Shown here in pieces: positions 1 to 12,560 of a stretch of DNA of 64,000 nt. Position numbers and translations under genes: made by a program. A model generated the notes under the pieces. That model made no database searches. It worked only from the letters and a program-made list of their open reading frames with translations, and had not been told where the DNA came from. Position 1 is the stretch's first letter. The number at the start of each line of letters is the position of its first letter. Origin of the DNA: Gnetum montanum. Its lineage: Eukaryota; Streptophyta; Gnetopsida; Gnetales; Gnetaceae. Location: positions 62,001 to 126,000 of the forward strand of contig MNCI01011966.1 in assembly GCA_015680685.1 (NCBI GenBank), given 5' to 3'.

Positions 1-19
1 TGTAGTATGACTTTAGATA

Positions 20-1355
20 GGAATTCTTAACAAGATTGACTAGTTCATCCCCATCCATGTTAGCTATTCTGAATGTGACATTCTTGTAGGCTCTGGTGAC
101 AAAGAAGGGTCCTTCTAAGTTGGCTAAGAATTTATCTGTATGCTCATGGACAACTTTGAGAACAAAGTGGACTTTCTTGATCTTCTACATGGTCAAGTTA
201 TGGTGATGCTACCACTTCTACCTCTTTTGTTAGTGCTCGATGTGAGCAATCGCTTGCATCTATTGCTCTTGAGTCAAGTCCATGGCTACTATTCACAACT
301 CCTTATTCGGCTTATCATTGATAAAGTTGTTTAAGGCTACTTAGAGAAATGGCACCTATAATTAAAGAGGTAAAATAAATTTTGAACCATAAAATAGGCT
401 ATAAGGGGTTATATTGGTTTTCATGTGATAGGTTGTTTTGTATGCCCACAGTGCATGGACAAGCCTCTCATGCCATTTGTGTTAGCAGTTATTAAGCATC
501 TTCTTGAACAAGTCGATGATGGCCTTGTTACTTGCTTCCACTTGTCCATTGTCTTAAGGGTAATAAGAAAATAAGAAATAATTCTTAATGCCTATATCAT
601 GATAGAAATATTTTGTTTCCTTGCTACTAAATTATGGTCCATTATCCATAACTATGATCATGGGCATGTTAAAATGAACTACAATGTTATCTAGGATGAC
701 TCTGTAGACTTGCTCAAATGTAGTATTCCTTAGGATAATAGCCTCAACCCACTTTGTAAAGTATTTGATTATGATGATCATGAAGCTATTTCCTATGGAA
801 GACCTAGAAATTATCGGTCCAATGATATTCGAACCCCATTGTTGAAATGACCATGTTATTTGAGTGGTATGAAACTAAATTAGTGGTATATGTATAAGGT
901 TGCTATATCATTGGCATTTGTGATATTGCTTAACCTTCTATAGGCAATCATTTTCCATTTGAGGTCAATAGTAGCCTAACCATATAATCTTAATGGCCAT
1001 AACTCTTAGTCCTATATGTCCTCCACAAACACCCTTGTGAATATTTTCTAGGACTATTCTAGCTTTAATTTTACCTAAGCACTTTAGGAGTATTCCATCA
1101 TAGGATAGTTGACATAATGTGTTATCACCTACAATGACATACTACTTCAACCACTTATGTATGGTGTCCTTTTGAGTAGTAGTCAGGGCTTGTGAGGATT
1201 CACAATGCATAAGATAAAATTTGATATTGTCATACCACTCCTTGGAAGAAGTAGTATGAATGATGACCATAGAGATATCCTTAGTTTTGTATGTGATTGA
1301 AGTATCATAATCCATAGTTAAGGCGGACAACTTACTAAACAGATATGATGTCACA
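20..1355 (-). pseudogene. Ty3/gypsy integrase (Tat-type pol), decayed
   Basis: Integrase inserts the retrotransposon cDNA into the genome. Read on the minus strand from about 1140 down, a zinc-binding domain is visible: IHKGVCGGHIG, then QYHKCQ, where the first cysteine of the HHCC pattern has become tyrosine. The catalytic core follows (SNIIGPI, KYFTKWVEAI, IVMDNGP, then YYP-stop-DNGQVEASNK at about 545-600). The second Asp and the Glu of the DDE triad are present. The first Asp is Asn in the SNIIGPI segment. The C-terminal GPFFVTRAYKNV and IANMDGDEL segment is at 20-125. Several in-frame stops occur, one at the place where the family has Gln. It follows the RNase H entries upstream on the same strand and runs off the left edge. 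The family assignment is firm; the element is dead. Confidence 0.9.
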
Positions 1356-1745
1356 TTAAGGGCTAATGTTGCAATTGCATTGGCTATGATGTTTTTGTTT
1401 TGGGGTATGTGCTAGATATCAAAATTTGTAAATTGCTACAAACATTGCTTCCCTAGGTCACAGTATGGTTGTAAGTATTTAGCTTTACATGCATAAAATT
1501 CAATTACTTAGATAACCACGAGTTGTGAATTTCCCTTGATCACTAAGAATCTAATTCCTAGGTCATGAGCTACCATCATTCCTCTAATCAAACCTTCATA
1601 CTGTGCTATATTGTTAGTACATGGGAACTAAAAATGATATGTGAAGGATCAAATTTCACTAGATCAAAATGATATGATGACATTGGCACTGGCACCATGG
1701 GTAGTTGAACCTCTATCAAAATGCATAACCACCTCATAACCCTCA
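1355..1745 (-). pseudogene. Additional RNase H (aRH) domain of a Tat-lineage element
   Basis: Between the first RNase H and integrase, the minus strand encodes a second RNase H-like domain. Visible pieces are FDRGSTTHGASANVI, then NNIAQYEGLIRGMMVAHDLG, then NSQLVVI, and HIPQNKNIIANAIATLA near the end. In an intact domain, Asp would be expected in the first segment, Glu in the AQYEG segment, Asp before SQLVV (here Asn) and Asp in the last segment (here Asn). A second RNase H between RNase H and integrase is the known hallmark of the Tat (Ogre/Retand-like) lineage of Ty3/gypsy. About five in-frame stops interrupt it. Confidence 0.8.
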
Positions 1746-2058
1746 AGCACTTGGCTAACTACACTAATGTGTTCATTAGGGAATATTGAATCTATGACTA
1801 TTTGGTCATCGAAAGTAAAAGTGTGAGTTGTATGGCAATATCTTTACCTTTTTTTGAGGATTGAGAGATGTAATGAAGGTCAAACTCCACAGTAATGGCT
1901 TTCCATTAGGCTATATGGCTACTTTAGTAGATGTTAGTAATTATGGCTTTCAGAACATTGTCTTTGCAAATGATGTTGACATGGCTTCTGAAGAAGTAGT
2001 ATCTCCAATTCTTCAAGGAAAATACTATTACTAGACAATACTTCTTCACTTTAGTGTA

Positions 2059-3110
2059 TCAAGTCTCATGGGTAACTAATGCATGACTAAGATAGTACAC
2101 TAGCATCTTTGCTCCATCATCAAATTTTTGACAAAGTAGAGAAGCAATTGATGTATTAGAGATGGCAAGGAATATGCAAAACATTTTACCCTCTTGTGGA
2201 GGATAGATTTTTGGTAGTTGTGCCAACTCTTTCTTAAGGTTTTCAAAGGACTCTTGGCATTGACCCATCCACTCATAGTGAACCCTTTTTGAGCAAGTGT
2301 TGCATGGGTTATACTTTATCTATAATCCTAGTAATAAACTTATGAATAAACTCTAATCTTCCTTATAATCTTCGAAGCTTCTTAAGGTTGGTAGGCACTC
2401 CTAATTTGAATATAGCCTTAACCATATCAAGATAGATATGTATCCTTGCTTCAAATACTACAAAGCCAAGAATCTTATTGGTCTTGACACCAAAGACACA
2501 TTTCTTAAGATTCAACACAAGATCTAGGTCATTATCATGGTCATTAGCCACTTTGGACTTAATGGCTATATCATCTACATAATCATGAAGTAAACCTAAC
2601 ATGTAATAACTAAATATATAGGTTATGACTCATTGATAGGTCACGTTAGCATTCTTAAGGCTAAATGGCATCATAGTATAGTAAATGGTACCTCACGGGG
2701 TCATAAAGGTCATGCTAAGTTGGTGCTCTAGGTTGATTCTAATTTGGCTATATCTAGATATTCCATCCATAGATAACAACAAGGAATGTTCGGCTGCAAG
2801 ATCGATAAGTTGATCAATACTAGGAAAAGAAAAGTCATCCTTGATGGTCACTTTATTTAGATCTCAAAAAATAATGCAAATACAGATACTCCCATTTCTT
2901 AGAGACTATCATTATGTTGGACACCCATTCCATGTAGTCAATAACCCTAATGAAACTAGGTTGGTAGAGCTTTGAGATCACATAAAGAATTGTCAGGGCC
3001 AAATTAGGTTTAATCTTGTGCACTTTTTGCTTAACTAGTCTANAGGCCAAATTAGGTTTAATCTTGTGCACTTTTTGCTTAACTAGTCTAATGCTAGAGT
3101 GAATGTAGGA
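2059..3110 (-). pseudogene. Ty3/gypsy reverse transcriptase and RNase H, decayed
   Basis: The minus strand encodes the N-terminal RT segment (PSFIRVIDYMEWVSNIMIVSKK at about 2880-2970), the active-site box HDYVDDIAIKSK (about 2555-2595), then LNLKKCVFGVKTNKILGFVV (about 2450-2510) and the connection to RNase H (FENLKKELAQLP, MLVYYLSHAL at 2080-2250). The YVDD box and the YYLSHAL segment fit a Tat-type RT-RNase H. Frameshifts and stops lie between the open segments. The sequence ends at about 3110, where it abuts the tandem array of element A, so gag and protease of this copy are absent. A 46-bp exact duplication around an N at 3043 falls inside the N-terminal RT part. Confidence 0.9.
2997..3090. 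repeat. 46-bp exact duplication flanking a single N
   Basis: The 46 bases at 2997-3042 recur exactly at 3045-3090, separated only by an N and an A. Exact identity in a region otherwise full of old mutations, with an undetermined base at the join, suggests an assembly overlap that was not merged rather than a biological duplication. Confidence 0.8.
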
Positions 3111-3139
3111 TCATTCGACCTCATTTTAAGGTATTTACG

Positions 3140-5060
3140 ACCTCCAAACAAGTTCCCCTTTGAGTTTCCACATTAAGTATCATGGAGGAAGGGATCCCCA
3201 TCATGGAAGAACCATGCATCCTAGATTTGAACAAGTTTCAAATGCAATTGACTATGCATGTATGCTCCTACGTTTGTCAAGGTTGAGGACAAGGATTTCA
3301 TGTCAAAGTTTGCTAATTTTGAGTACTTTTGATCATTTTCTATCTTCCCATTTTTTTCCACATTGGAACTAGGATGTTCAATTTAGAAAACTAGGGGAAA
3401 TAATTTTTTGACCATTTGACATTAGTTTCATAAAGTTTTAAGACTCTAGAGTATATCAACAGGGTCCTAGACTGCATGCAAGTTTAGTTAATGTTGTTCT
3501 AAGGTATTTTTGGATTCCAAATAAATATCCCCTTAGATTCCATGTTAGGTAGCATTGAGGGGGATCCTCAACATGGAAACACTATAAAACTTAGATCTAG
3601 CCTAGTTTTAACTTCAATCAACCATGCATGTATGCTTCGAGGGCTACCAAGGTCGAAGGCTAAGGTTTGGAGTCAAAATCAGTCAGTTTGTAGGTTTTCC
3701 AAGTGGTTTTTATGCTTTTCCATATTTTTTCATGCTAGGGATAGTATGTCCAATGTGGAAAACTAGAAAAAATAGCCTTTTTCCTTTTTTTTTCATCATT
3801 TTTTATCATGCATGTATGTCCTTGAGGTTCATAGTGATGATTATCAATACCTAACATCAAAATTTCACTATTTTAAAGGTTGATGAGTGGTTTTTGATGT
3901 TCCCTCCTTTTCTTCCACACTGGGGTTTCCATGCTCAATGTGTAGAATTGAGAGAAAATATTTTCTGATCATTTGTGAGCACTTTTGATCATGCATGCAG
4001 GCTTTTAGGATTGCTAATGTAGACTACTAATATTTTATGTCAAAATTTGGTCATTTCAAGGGTCATTAGGAAACTTTTGGGTTTTTCCCCATTTTTCCAC
4101 ACTAGGAATTTCATGCTAAATGTGGAAAATTAGGGGGAAGCACTTTTCATCTTTTTATGATCAATCTGGCTATGCATTAGTGTCCATAGGGTTGCTAGTA
4201 CTAGCCATCAACATCTAAGGTCAAAATGTTGTGATTATGAAGGTCATGAGAGGGATTTCAAGCTTTTTCCCTTTTATCCATGTTGAGGGTGGGAGGCTCA
4301 GTGTGGAAGAAAGTTAGATATAGGCCAAAATGATAGCCAATCAACCATGCATGTCAACCTCTAGGGTTACCAAGGTAGATAGTCAATGTTGGGTGTCAAG
4401 ATCCATAAGTTTTTAGACTTCTAAGTGCCTCATGTACTCTCTCTCTTTCTTCCATGCTAGGCATGATGGCCTTAATGTGGATGAGAGGAGGATGACATTT
4501 TTGTACAATATTTGACAACTTTTTGGGCTCTTAGAAGCTCTAGATGGTTCTTGCAGGGTCTAGGGATCATTGAGCTTTTAAAAATGGATACTTGGTAGTT
4601 AGTTTAGGTCAATTTTGACTTTCCCCCATCCATATGTGCTAAGGTTGATATGCCTAGTGTGGATGAAGCCTCCCTCAGCATGGAAATGTCAAAGCCTAAA
4701 GGTTCAATCAATTTAGGGTGTGATATTCTAGGACTACCAAAGATGCTTGGAGGAGTTCTTGATCATGTGGAACATACTTTAGGATCAAAATTATTCTATA
4801 TGGATGTTTGGGAGGTAAGAATCAATATTACACCCCCCCCCCCCCCCCCCCCAATTCTTTCTATGTTGGGCATTGTTGCCCCAAGGTGAAAACCCATGGT
4901 GTTTAGCTTCATTCTTGTCTCACCAACTTTTGGGAACCTGGGGTTGAAAAGGTAGGGTTTGCTTATTAAAAATAGTAAAATAGCTATATTTTAATGACTT
5001 TATGAAACAAGAGGCATTTTTCCACATTGGGCATGGTATTTCCAACATGGATATATGGGA
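3140..5060. repeat. Tandem array of ~180-bp monomers with inverted motifs (element A LTR)
   Basis: A degenerate monomer repeats about eleven times. The left-arm motif TTCCACAYTRGG starts near 3167, 3357, 3539, 3729, 3914, 4096, 4277, 4451, 4629, 4859 and 5021, giving a period of mostly 174-190 bp. In most units this arm is followed within 15-30 bp by its inverted partner (CTCAATGTGGAAA type), so each unit could form a hairpin. A second shared block reads roughly ACCATGCATGTATGCT, then GGGTTACCAAGGTC, then TGTCAAAAT. The same array recurs at 17930-18173 and 23546-24800. It lies in the LTR-like part of element A, upstream of the plus-strand spliced gene. Confidence 0.85.
4833..4852. repeat. Poly-C run (20 bases)
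   Basis: An uninterrupted C run sits inside one monomer of the ~180-bp array. The corresponding place in copy B (about 24600) has no such run, so it expanded after the copies separated or is a sequencing artefact. Confidence 0.9.
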
Positions 5061-5508
5061 GTTAAGGTTGCAATATGGTTCTAAGTGTCAAAATTAAAAA
5101 AAATATTGGTGTTGATGCAATTTTTGGTCAAGAGAGGAGGTGCAAGGTGGGGCCCATCATCCAAGAATTTAAAATTTTGAAAAGTAAAGTTGTTTCCCTA
5201 CAAAAGTCAATGTGAACTAGGCTTTTCCCCCTTTACAGTTCAATGTACTTGGAGTTATGGGGCACTAAATTAGCAGCTAAGCTTTCAAGGTGTGCATTTA
5301 TGTTTTAGATGAGATTTATATGTTTAGATTTTGTAAGTTTTGATCATAAATATCATTCTACAACAACATCATATTTGAGGAGAGCTCTAGGAGAGTTTTT
5401 TTGGTAGAAGCAAATTGACTTTAGCATGAAAGCCTTCCATCCTTCGAAATCTTGTCGTAGAACCTTCATCCTTTTCCATTTCCAGCTACACTTAGTGTTG
5501 AGCCTACC

Positions 5509-8500
5509 ATGGCCCCAAAGCAACATGGAGGAATAAGTAGGAGCCCTCTAATCTAGAAGATGGATGAACATGCCTATGAGCTAGAAGAAGTACCCAACCC
5601 CATGTCCATCTAGGCTTATTCTATTGCTACTTCAAGGTAGGTAGTTCTACCTATTTTTTCCTTTTTTTCTATAGTTTTCCTAGTTTTTTATTTCCTATGT
5701 GTTAAAGCCATTTTTTCCAAATCTACTCTTTTGGAGGGATTAAAATGGAATTATAATGAAATCCCACCTCCTATTTTTGTTACTTCTATGTAGATCTATA
5801 TTCATTTCATTGCTTTATATTTTGTAGATTTGATTCTAAAAATAGACTTGTTGTTTCATGCTTTTTTTCCAAAACTTTGGGGTGTGGCCTTTTTTCAGAT
5901 ATAGGCTTTATGATTTTAAAACAATCCTACCACATTATTTTGATGTAAATTTTAATGGGTTTCAATGGTTTTGGCTATTTTGATTATCTCCATGGCTATA
6001 TGAAATCTAGGTTTTGAGGTTTTTGAAGTTTTGGCATGTAAATGCAAGCAATGTTGTGGATCTTTTCTTGGGAAAATGGCTACACCATTGTGCAATTTAA
6101 GGCTATGAATTCATAGACCTTAATCTAGGCTTTCTAATAGATGTTTTCCAATTTAATTTAGATTTATAACAATGAAGTTATGTCTATTTTCCTAACATTG
6201 CAGAGTTAGGTTATTTTTGCCACTTTTATAACTTCATGTAATTATGAAAGGTTTTTCTAAGGAAAAGAAACTGTTTTGTATAATTTCTAGCTATGGCTAG
6301 GTAGGATTTAGCTTTATCTTTCCAATGGAGGAGTAATCACTTTAATTGGACTTAAAACAAAGTTTCTACAAATTTTTTACTAAGCATGTGTAATAAGGAT
6401 GGTTATGACAATTTCGAATTATTATTCCAATTGACAGATTTTTCCTACATAAATGGCAAATATTTTGAATTTTTTGTAAGGATGGGTGCATAGAAGTCAA
6501 TTTAATTTTTCAAATGATGTAAAATCACTCTGTTTGGAGCTTAAATGAATTTTTGACAAATTGTTTACCAAACCTACATGCAAAGGGGTAAATGTTGATA
6601 GCTACAGTATTGGCTAAATTTTGGTTATGTTTTATTTAGATATGGTTAAAAAATTTTTGTTTATAATGGTCATGGCTATAAGTTTTATAGTTTCAAGATT
6701 CTTTGCATGGTGGAATCACTACAATTGACACTCAAATAAATTTTTAATGATTTTTTTAGCTCTGGTTGTTTGAACAAGGAAAAATTATGGTTGTAGCACA
6801 TTACCCATTTACAAGTGGAAGTGGTTGATATGTATAAATTATTTTCTTATCAACATGTAAAACTAATGCTTAATTTTTTTTAAAAAAAAAGAGTAAAATA
6901 TTTTTCTATTTTTAGCAAGCTTTTACTATAGTTTTTTCTAAGTTTATGATGCCTTTTCTAAATTTTTGTATAGTTTAGATGTTTTTCCCAAATTTATGCA
7001 TGCTTTGCATAATTTATATGTTTTTTATAAACTTCTACTAGCTTTTTTAAATTTATGCATAATGTAGATGCCATTTTCTAAATTTATGCATAACTTGCAT
7101 GTTTTTTCCAAATTTGTGCATAATTTAGACTAAGGCTTAATTTTGGACTATAAAAGTTTGTCTATAAAGGCTATAAAATATGGTAATAATGTTTTTATTG
7201 AATTTCTTTAGCTAATTTAGAAAAAAACAACATCTTAGAGCTTTTTACAGAGGCTAATTTCACCTCCGACTAGATGTTTTAGCTAAATTTGCTAAGCATT
7301 TCCATAATGTAAGGTTACACAAGGTTGTAATAATGTTTTCTTGTGGAATTTCTTAGACTAATTTAGATAAACAACTTAGAGATTTTTACAAACACTAATT
7401 TCACCTCCAACTATATGTTTTGTCTAAATTTACTAAGAAATTCTTATAGGTCATAATGTCTTTTTTACTTTGCTTCATGTAGGGTCTTTTTAGGGCTTAT
7501 CCTCATCATTGTGGAGCTAGTTGATATCTTGTGCTACATTGGTCATTCCAATAACACACCACCAAATGACATGCCTTTTGGAAATATTTCATTGTGGTTC
7601 TGGCTTGGGACAAGGGACTTCCTTGCCTACCTCCTTAGGAGCTTTAGTATGACGTTGTGATCACACTTGTCCACAGATGTAGCTGGGATTGTTGTGGAGA
7701 CCCTATTACCTTGAGTGTCTAGCTTCATCATAAAATTCATTACCGATAAGCTGCCTCCTATGATAGTAGGAGGATCAATAGATGCCATAAGCCACATTAC
7801 CTTACAAAGGTTTGGATGATGCTAGAGTATAGTTAATATAATGCTAAAAATACTTTGATGGTGATACATAGAGCTCACACATTATTCCAAAACCCACCTA
7901 GCATCATGTATCATCTATAGGGGTAAGCAAGGTTGTAATTCTTTGGTGCTTTTAGCCTAAATACCTTCCGTAACTTCATTGGTTTTATAACTTCTTACAG
8001 GTACAATGTTAATGATCAAGGTTTGATTATCAATGATCAAATCCTGGTAGTAGCTCAAACTACTTTGGATGAATTCACCAAAAGTCATCAAATAAAAATT
8101 ATTGTGTATCAATAGTTAATAGGGGACTTTGATGCATATCCCACCAGGTTTAACCATGTATATAAGAAGTGTAAGGATGATGGGACAATGCACAACTAGT
8201 GGGAAAATTCTAGCAACTTCATGGATTAGACCCTTGCAGCTGGGACCTCCAGACCAAAGAAGAAAAGGAAAGGTAAACATAAGGATTGTAGTTTTTAGTG
8301 TTTCATGGAATTAAGTATTCTATATCTTCACTTGGTTATTAAAATTACTCATGTTGATGCTAAACTTCTGGTTGTTGCTTTGCAGGACCTTCCACCTTAA
8401 CTGATGTCACTATAACACTTTCAAGTTCACGTCATGAGAATACCATCATCCTGACGTTTGGTGAGGTGCCATTAGCATAGCCATGGATAAACAGATAGGT

Positions 8501-10994
8501 GCCTAGGTACAATGAGGCAAAAATCGAGTGTGTAAGTTTTCTTAATGTATTCATCGCACCTATCCCTTTCATTCCTGCTATGGAGATGTTGCATGTCATC
8601 AACTCCTTCGATGAGAAGGTTGGCCATTTTAGCACCATCGCTCAAGGTGTGAAGGTGAACATGGATGTAGGTTTGGGCATCTTCTGTGGCTTATTTGGTG
8701 TCCCTTTTAACAAGGCAAAGGTTCCCTCTAGGATAGTAAGGGAAGCAGGTCATCACGATGAAGTTCTAGAGTGGCTTGGTGTCAACATGGGCCACTCTAA
8801 AATTTCAAAGGATAGCCTCATGGATCCTAATGCAAAGGAATCATATCCTTTGTTTAGGTCTTGTGAATTTCCTAAACCTATCACAAAAGAAGGTAATAAG
8901 CCTAACATTGGGATGGACATTTAAGAAGGTTCTAATGGAGGGCATTAGATTTGATTGGGTAGCTACTTTGGCTACTAGGCCTCAGGATGAGATCCTTAGA
9001 CTCCATGTTGATACCTCTATAATAATCCATATGCATCTTGCATTTTTTGTAGGTTCTATGTAGAGGTTTGTAGAGTTTCTAGTGGTGTATAGGAATGGAA
9101 AATGGATTTTCCAAGACCCAAGCCAATGTTATAGGCCTTGGATAAAGCACATTTATCCAATAGTGGAGGTTTATAACCCACCAAAGGGGATGGATGATAC
9201 ATTATCCATCACCACTAAAAATATTTATGTTAGGAAGTACGAGTCCCCTAGTAGTATTGATGATAATTAGCCTCTCACATTTCCCACTAGTGTCTAGGAA
9301 GTCAAACAATGATGTATGGAGGTTGAAGGGGTAGCTAGGGAGAAACTCAAGAGGCCTATGGAGGAGGCACCCCTAGCATTAGACTAGCTTTCCATGAAGA
9401 AGCTTAGGTTTAAGCTTAGGCCATCACAATAGGTAGTTGTAGGTATGCTTTGTTTGAATTTGGCTATTTCATGTTTTAAATTTTATGGAAACTTTGTGGT
9501 TTCATATGTTAACTAGTTTTCTATGTGCTATGATTTTAGACAAAGCGTCAGGCTATGGCAACCCAAGTTGCTGCAGAGGCAAAACAAAGGCATGTACAAG
9601 AGGCACTTCTAAAGCAAGCTATGGTTGAAGGACCTACCAATGTAGATATAAATGATCTAGATGCCTTTTTTGGTGAGTTAGTACTAGGTACATCCCCCAT
9701 CATCATCCCTGAAGAGGAAGAGGAGGAGGAGCTAGGTATGCGTATTGTTTATCTCTAGTTGTCATCCTAACCTTTTGATGATTATTATGCTTATAGTAGT
9801 TCTTGAATCACCAGTGCAAGCTTTGGTCCCTAAGTTTCATGTGAAACCATAGGTAGAGACCCCAAATAAAGTGGAGTTCATGCATGGAATGGCTAAGGAA
9901 ATCATCAATTGGTTGCATTTGGTTGCACTTGAGATAAGTAAGGATCTTTTTTTATGTGCTTTATTTGTAGGCTTTACTTGTATTATGGCTATATTAGGTT
10001 ATGCATTATGTTTTATGGTTGTATTTTATGCATGTGTTGTGTCTTCTATGAAGTAGAACCCCAATAGAGACATGGAGATAGATTCCTTGTCTAAGCTTCC
10101 CTCTGATGTATCTAGTGTACCTATGAAGTTGTATGAGACTACTACTAATCTAGCAATGTTTTGTGCAAAACCTTCATGAAATATAGAGAGGTCCAACAAA
10201 TCCATATGGAATGAAGTTATGGCCTTAAGGGAAAAGACTCAATGATAGGTAGATATGATTAGAGATCTTCGAGATCATAAGGCCTTTATGAAAGCCTAAG
10301 TGGCTAACTTAGGAGGGTAATGGTCCTATGGGAGATGGAGAAACAACATATGCAAATGGACTTCATCTCCCAAAAGGTTTAGGATTGGAAGGATCACTAC
10401 ACTTGGGTCTTGGAGTGGGAAAAGACACAAAGGGTCCACAAGCTATAGTACAAGGCATATCATGGGGCCTACCTAAAGTGGCTTAAAGAGGAGTTAGTTG
10501 AATGATGCAAGAGAGAGCTATTCATCTAGGGAGTCCAAGTGAAGAATGCTTATCAACCTTTTGAAATTACTCTCAAGGTGGATCAATTCCCATTGCTTAT
10601 GAAGAGTGCTTATAAACCTTTTAAAATTACCATTGCTGCAAGTGAGACCTCTACAGTTGTTGCTAACTAGGAGGCACCTACTTGGACTCCTCTATACAGG
10701 ACTGGCATTCTTTCTAGTGTTGATCTTAAGGATGTTGACTGGGTCAACATGACATAGGACTAGATCCTTCATTATTTAGAGGAAGGCCTTATCCATCTAC
10801 CCCAAGTAGTAATGGAGTTGAAATCTCCACAAGTTTGATATATTTTATGTTTTAGTTTTAGTTTTAAGTTATGATTTTGGCTATGGGTTACTAACTAACT
10901 ATATGTTGCATCCTAGGCCTTAGGAGACATTGTTGGCCCTAACAGTGAGGGTGGGAATGACCCACGACTTCCTCTTTTGAATGTCACTAAATAG
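5509..10994 (+). pseudogene. Spliced multi-exon ORF carried opposite to gag-pro, copy A (decayed)
   Basis: I do not recognise this protein. Comparison with copy B gives a gene model with GT-AG introns: exon 1 5509-5636 (ATG, 128 nt), exon 2 7483-7922, exon 3 8001-8272, exon 4 8386-9442, exon 5 9540-9735, exon 6 9797-9937, exon 7 about 10043-10832 and exon 8 10917-10994. Reading phase carries across the exon 1-2 and 2-3 junctions. Exon 2 contains SLWFWLGTRDFLAYLLRSF. Exon 4 is the best kept part (141 codons open, including FCGLFGVPFNKAKVPSRIV and GHSKISKDS). Exon 5 ends in an acidic EEEEEEEL run. Exon 7 is charged and probably coiled-coil. There are several in-frame stops and a 1-nt shift in exon 2. 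The intact product would have been about 1,000 residues. It lies opposite to gag-pro of the same element. Tat-lineage elements are known to carry extra, sometimes antisense, ORFs, which is the closest precedent I can name. Confidence 0.65.
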
Positions 10995-11329
10995 CCTCCA
11001 TTATTTTAGCTTGCTGGGTATTTGTTTTTATTTTCATGTTGATGGCTATAATTAGTCAAGACAATGTTATAGATGATTGCTATTCTTTGACATTCTTGCC
11101 ATAAATTATGGCCATGGCTATGTATGTTATGAACATTTTAATTTTAAATTTAAATTTTGGTTTTATTTTTAGCTATATATATGTATAGTAAATTTTGTAA
11201 ATGTTATAAATGTTGAAAATGGTCATGTTGACATTCTGGTTATGACATTAAATAGCTAATCAATGCAATAATAGGCTAAGCAAAGAGAGATGTAATAATA
11301 AAAGGGACATTTAGTGGTTTTAGGCCATC

Positions 11330-11530
11330 ATAAGCATAGGCTATAAAGTTTTGCTAATTTAAGGCCATTACAGGTCATGATGCATTAGGGCTATTTTTGC
11401 TAGTTTAGGGCCATGGTGGGCCATGTTGCATTATTTTGGTAGATGTTGCTAGTTTAAGTCCATGGTGTGCTATGATGCATTGTGGTTACTTTTTCTAGTT
11501 AGGATCATGGTAGGCATCCATGATAGTTTA
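11330..11530. repeat. Minisatellite GCTAGTTTAAGGCCATRGTG type, copy A
   Basis: Three to four imperfect units of about 60-65 bp share the core TTGCTAGTTTAGGGCCATGG and a trailing CATGATGCATT. The equivalent place in copy B (30535-30710) carries more and shorter units. It lies in the spacer between the end of the spliced ORF and the end of the protease region; I see nothing else in 10995-11850. Confidence 0.75.
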
Positions 11531-11859
11531 AGAACTTAGCAGACTAGAATTCCAATTAAACATCTTACCAAATAGGCTATAAGAAGATGTATATTTATAA
11601 GGCTTTTCTGATGTTTATAACATAAGTAAAAATAAAGAAATATTATAGTAAATAGGTAAAATTGAAAATGAAATTAGGCTACAAGCATAGGCTACGTACA
11701 AAAATATATAATAAACTGCAAATGAAAAGTAAGGCTAAATGGCTATCGGTGCATTTGGTCATAGGGGCATGGGAAGGTTAACGCAGACTTCACTTATGCG
11801 TATTATTCTTAATATTTTTCCAAATTAGGAAATGATTAAGGCCTAAACTACATAATCTT

Positions 11860-12560
11860 ATATTCTCCATTCCCTTCACTTACAATGTTAAAAAGAAGTT
11901 CATCCCATAATGCATCCCAATACTTATTATTGTCATTGTTGGCTTTCTTGCATTTTTTCTCTTCATGGTTGGGAGCTTCTTCTTAAAGCTCCACTTTAGA
12001 CCCTTGCTCTATGTCTATATTGTTGACAACTAGTGAAACCAAATTATCACCATGAATAATGATTTCACCTCCCTCATAAGGATGGTGAATTTCTTGATAG
12101 ATGGGAGAGGGCATAGCTCATAATTAAGCCAACCAAGATCTTCATAGGATTAAGTTGAATCCTGGTATCTCCTCCACCACCAAGAAATTGGTAGTTGTGG
12201 GGAATTTTTTCCTAACTACAAAATCCAAGGAGATAGACCCTTTTATGATAACTCTTGATCCAATTAAGGACTTAAGAGCTATGGTGGTTGTAGGTTGTAT
12301 TTACTCAATTAGGTCTAAGCATTCAACAATGGTGCATGAGATGACATTGGTTGCAGCTCCATCATCAACATGCACCAATGTATCTTAAATTATTCTATGC
12401 CTATGGTTAGGAATAAAGGGGCTATAATTACTTCACTATTTTTGGGATTAACTTTAATTTTGCTATCATGAAATGTTAAGGGTGTTGACTTCTCCTCTCT
12501 TGGTAAAGGAGGAATCATCATTGCATGGATGACTTCCTTGTTAGTGGGATGTCCTTACTA
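11860..12560 (-). pseudogene. Retropepsin (protease) region of element A
   Basis: The minus strand reads LVHVDDGAATNVIS at about 12340-12390, which fits the aspartic protease active site in Ty3/gypsy elements, followed by a long stretch shared with copy B (HHPYEGGEIIIHGDN, then NNDNNKYWDALWDELLFNIVSEG) ending at about 11865. Retropepsin cuts the gag polyprotein. A few in-frame stops are present. It is the continuation of the gag region upstream on the same strand. No RT follows it: the next feature in that direction is the minisatellite and then the oppositely oriented spliced ORF. Confidence 0.7.

Noticed and set aside
140-334. Plus-strand open frame of 64 codons over the integrase region
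   Set aside because: It is the reverse of the integrase C-terminal coding sequence, which is clearly on the minus strand.
3542-4889. Several open frames of 70-80 codons in the ~180-bp array
   Set aside because: They repeat with the monomers, shift frame between units and include a poly-Pro stretch from the poly-C run; array sequence, not genes.
5509-10994. An independent host gene unrelated to the retrotransposon
   Set aside because: The same gene occurs at the same place in the second element copy, together with the same LTR-like and gag-protease sequences, so it travels with the element; capture from a host gene long ago remains possible.
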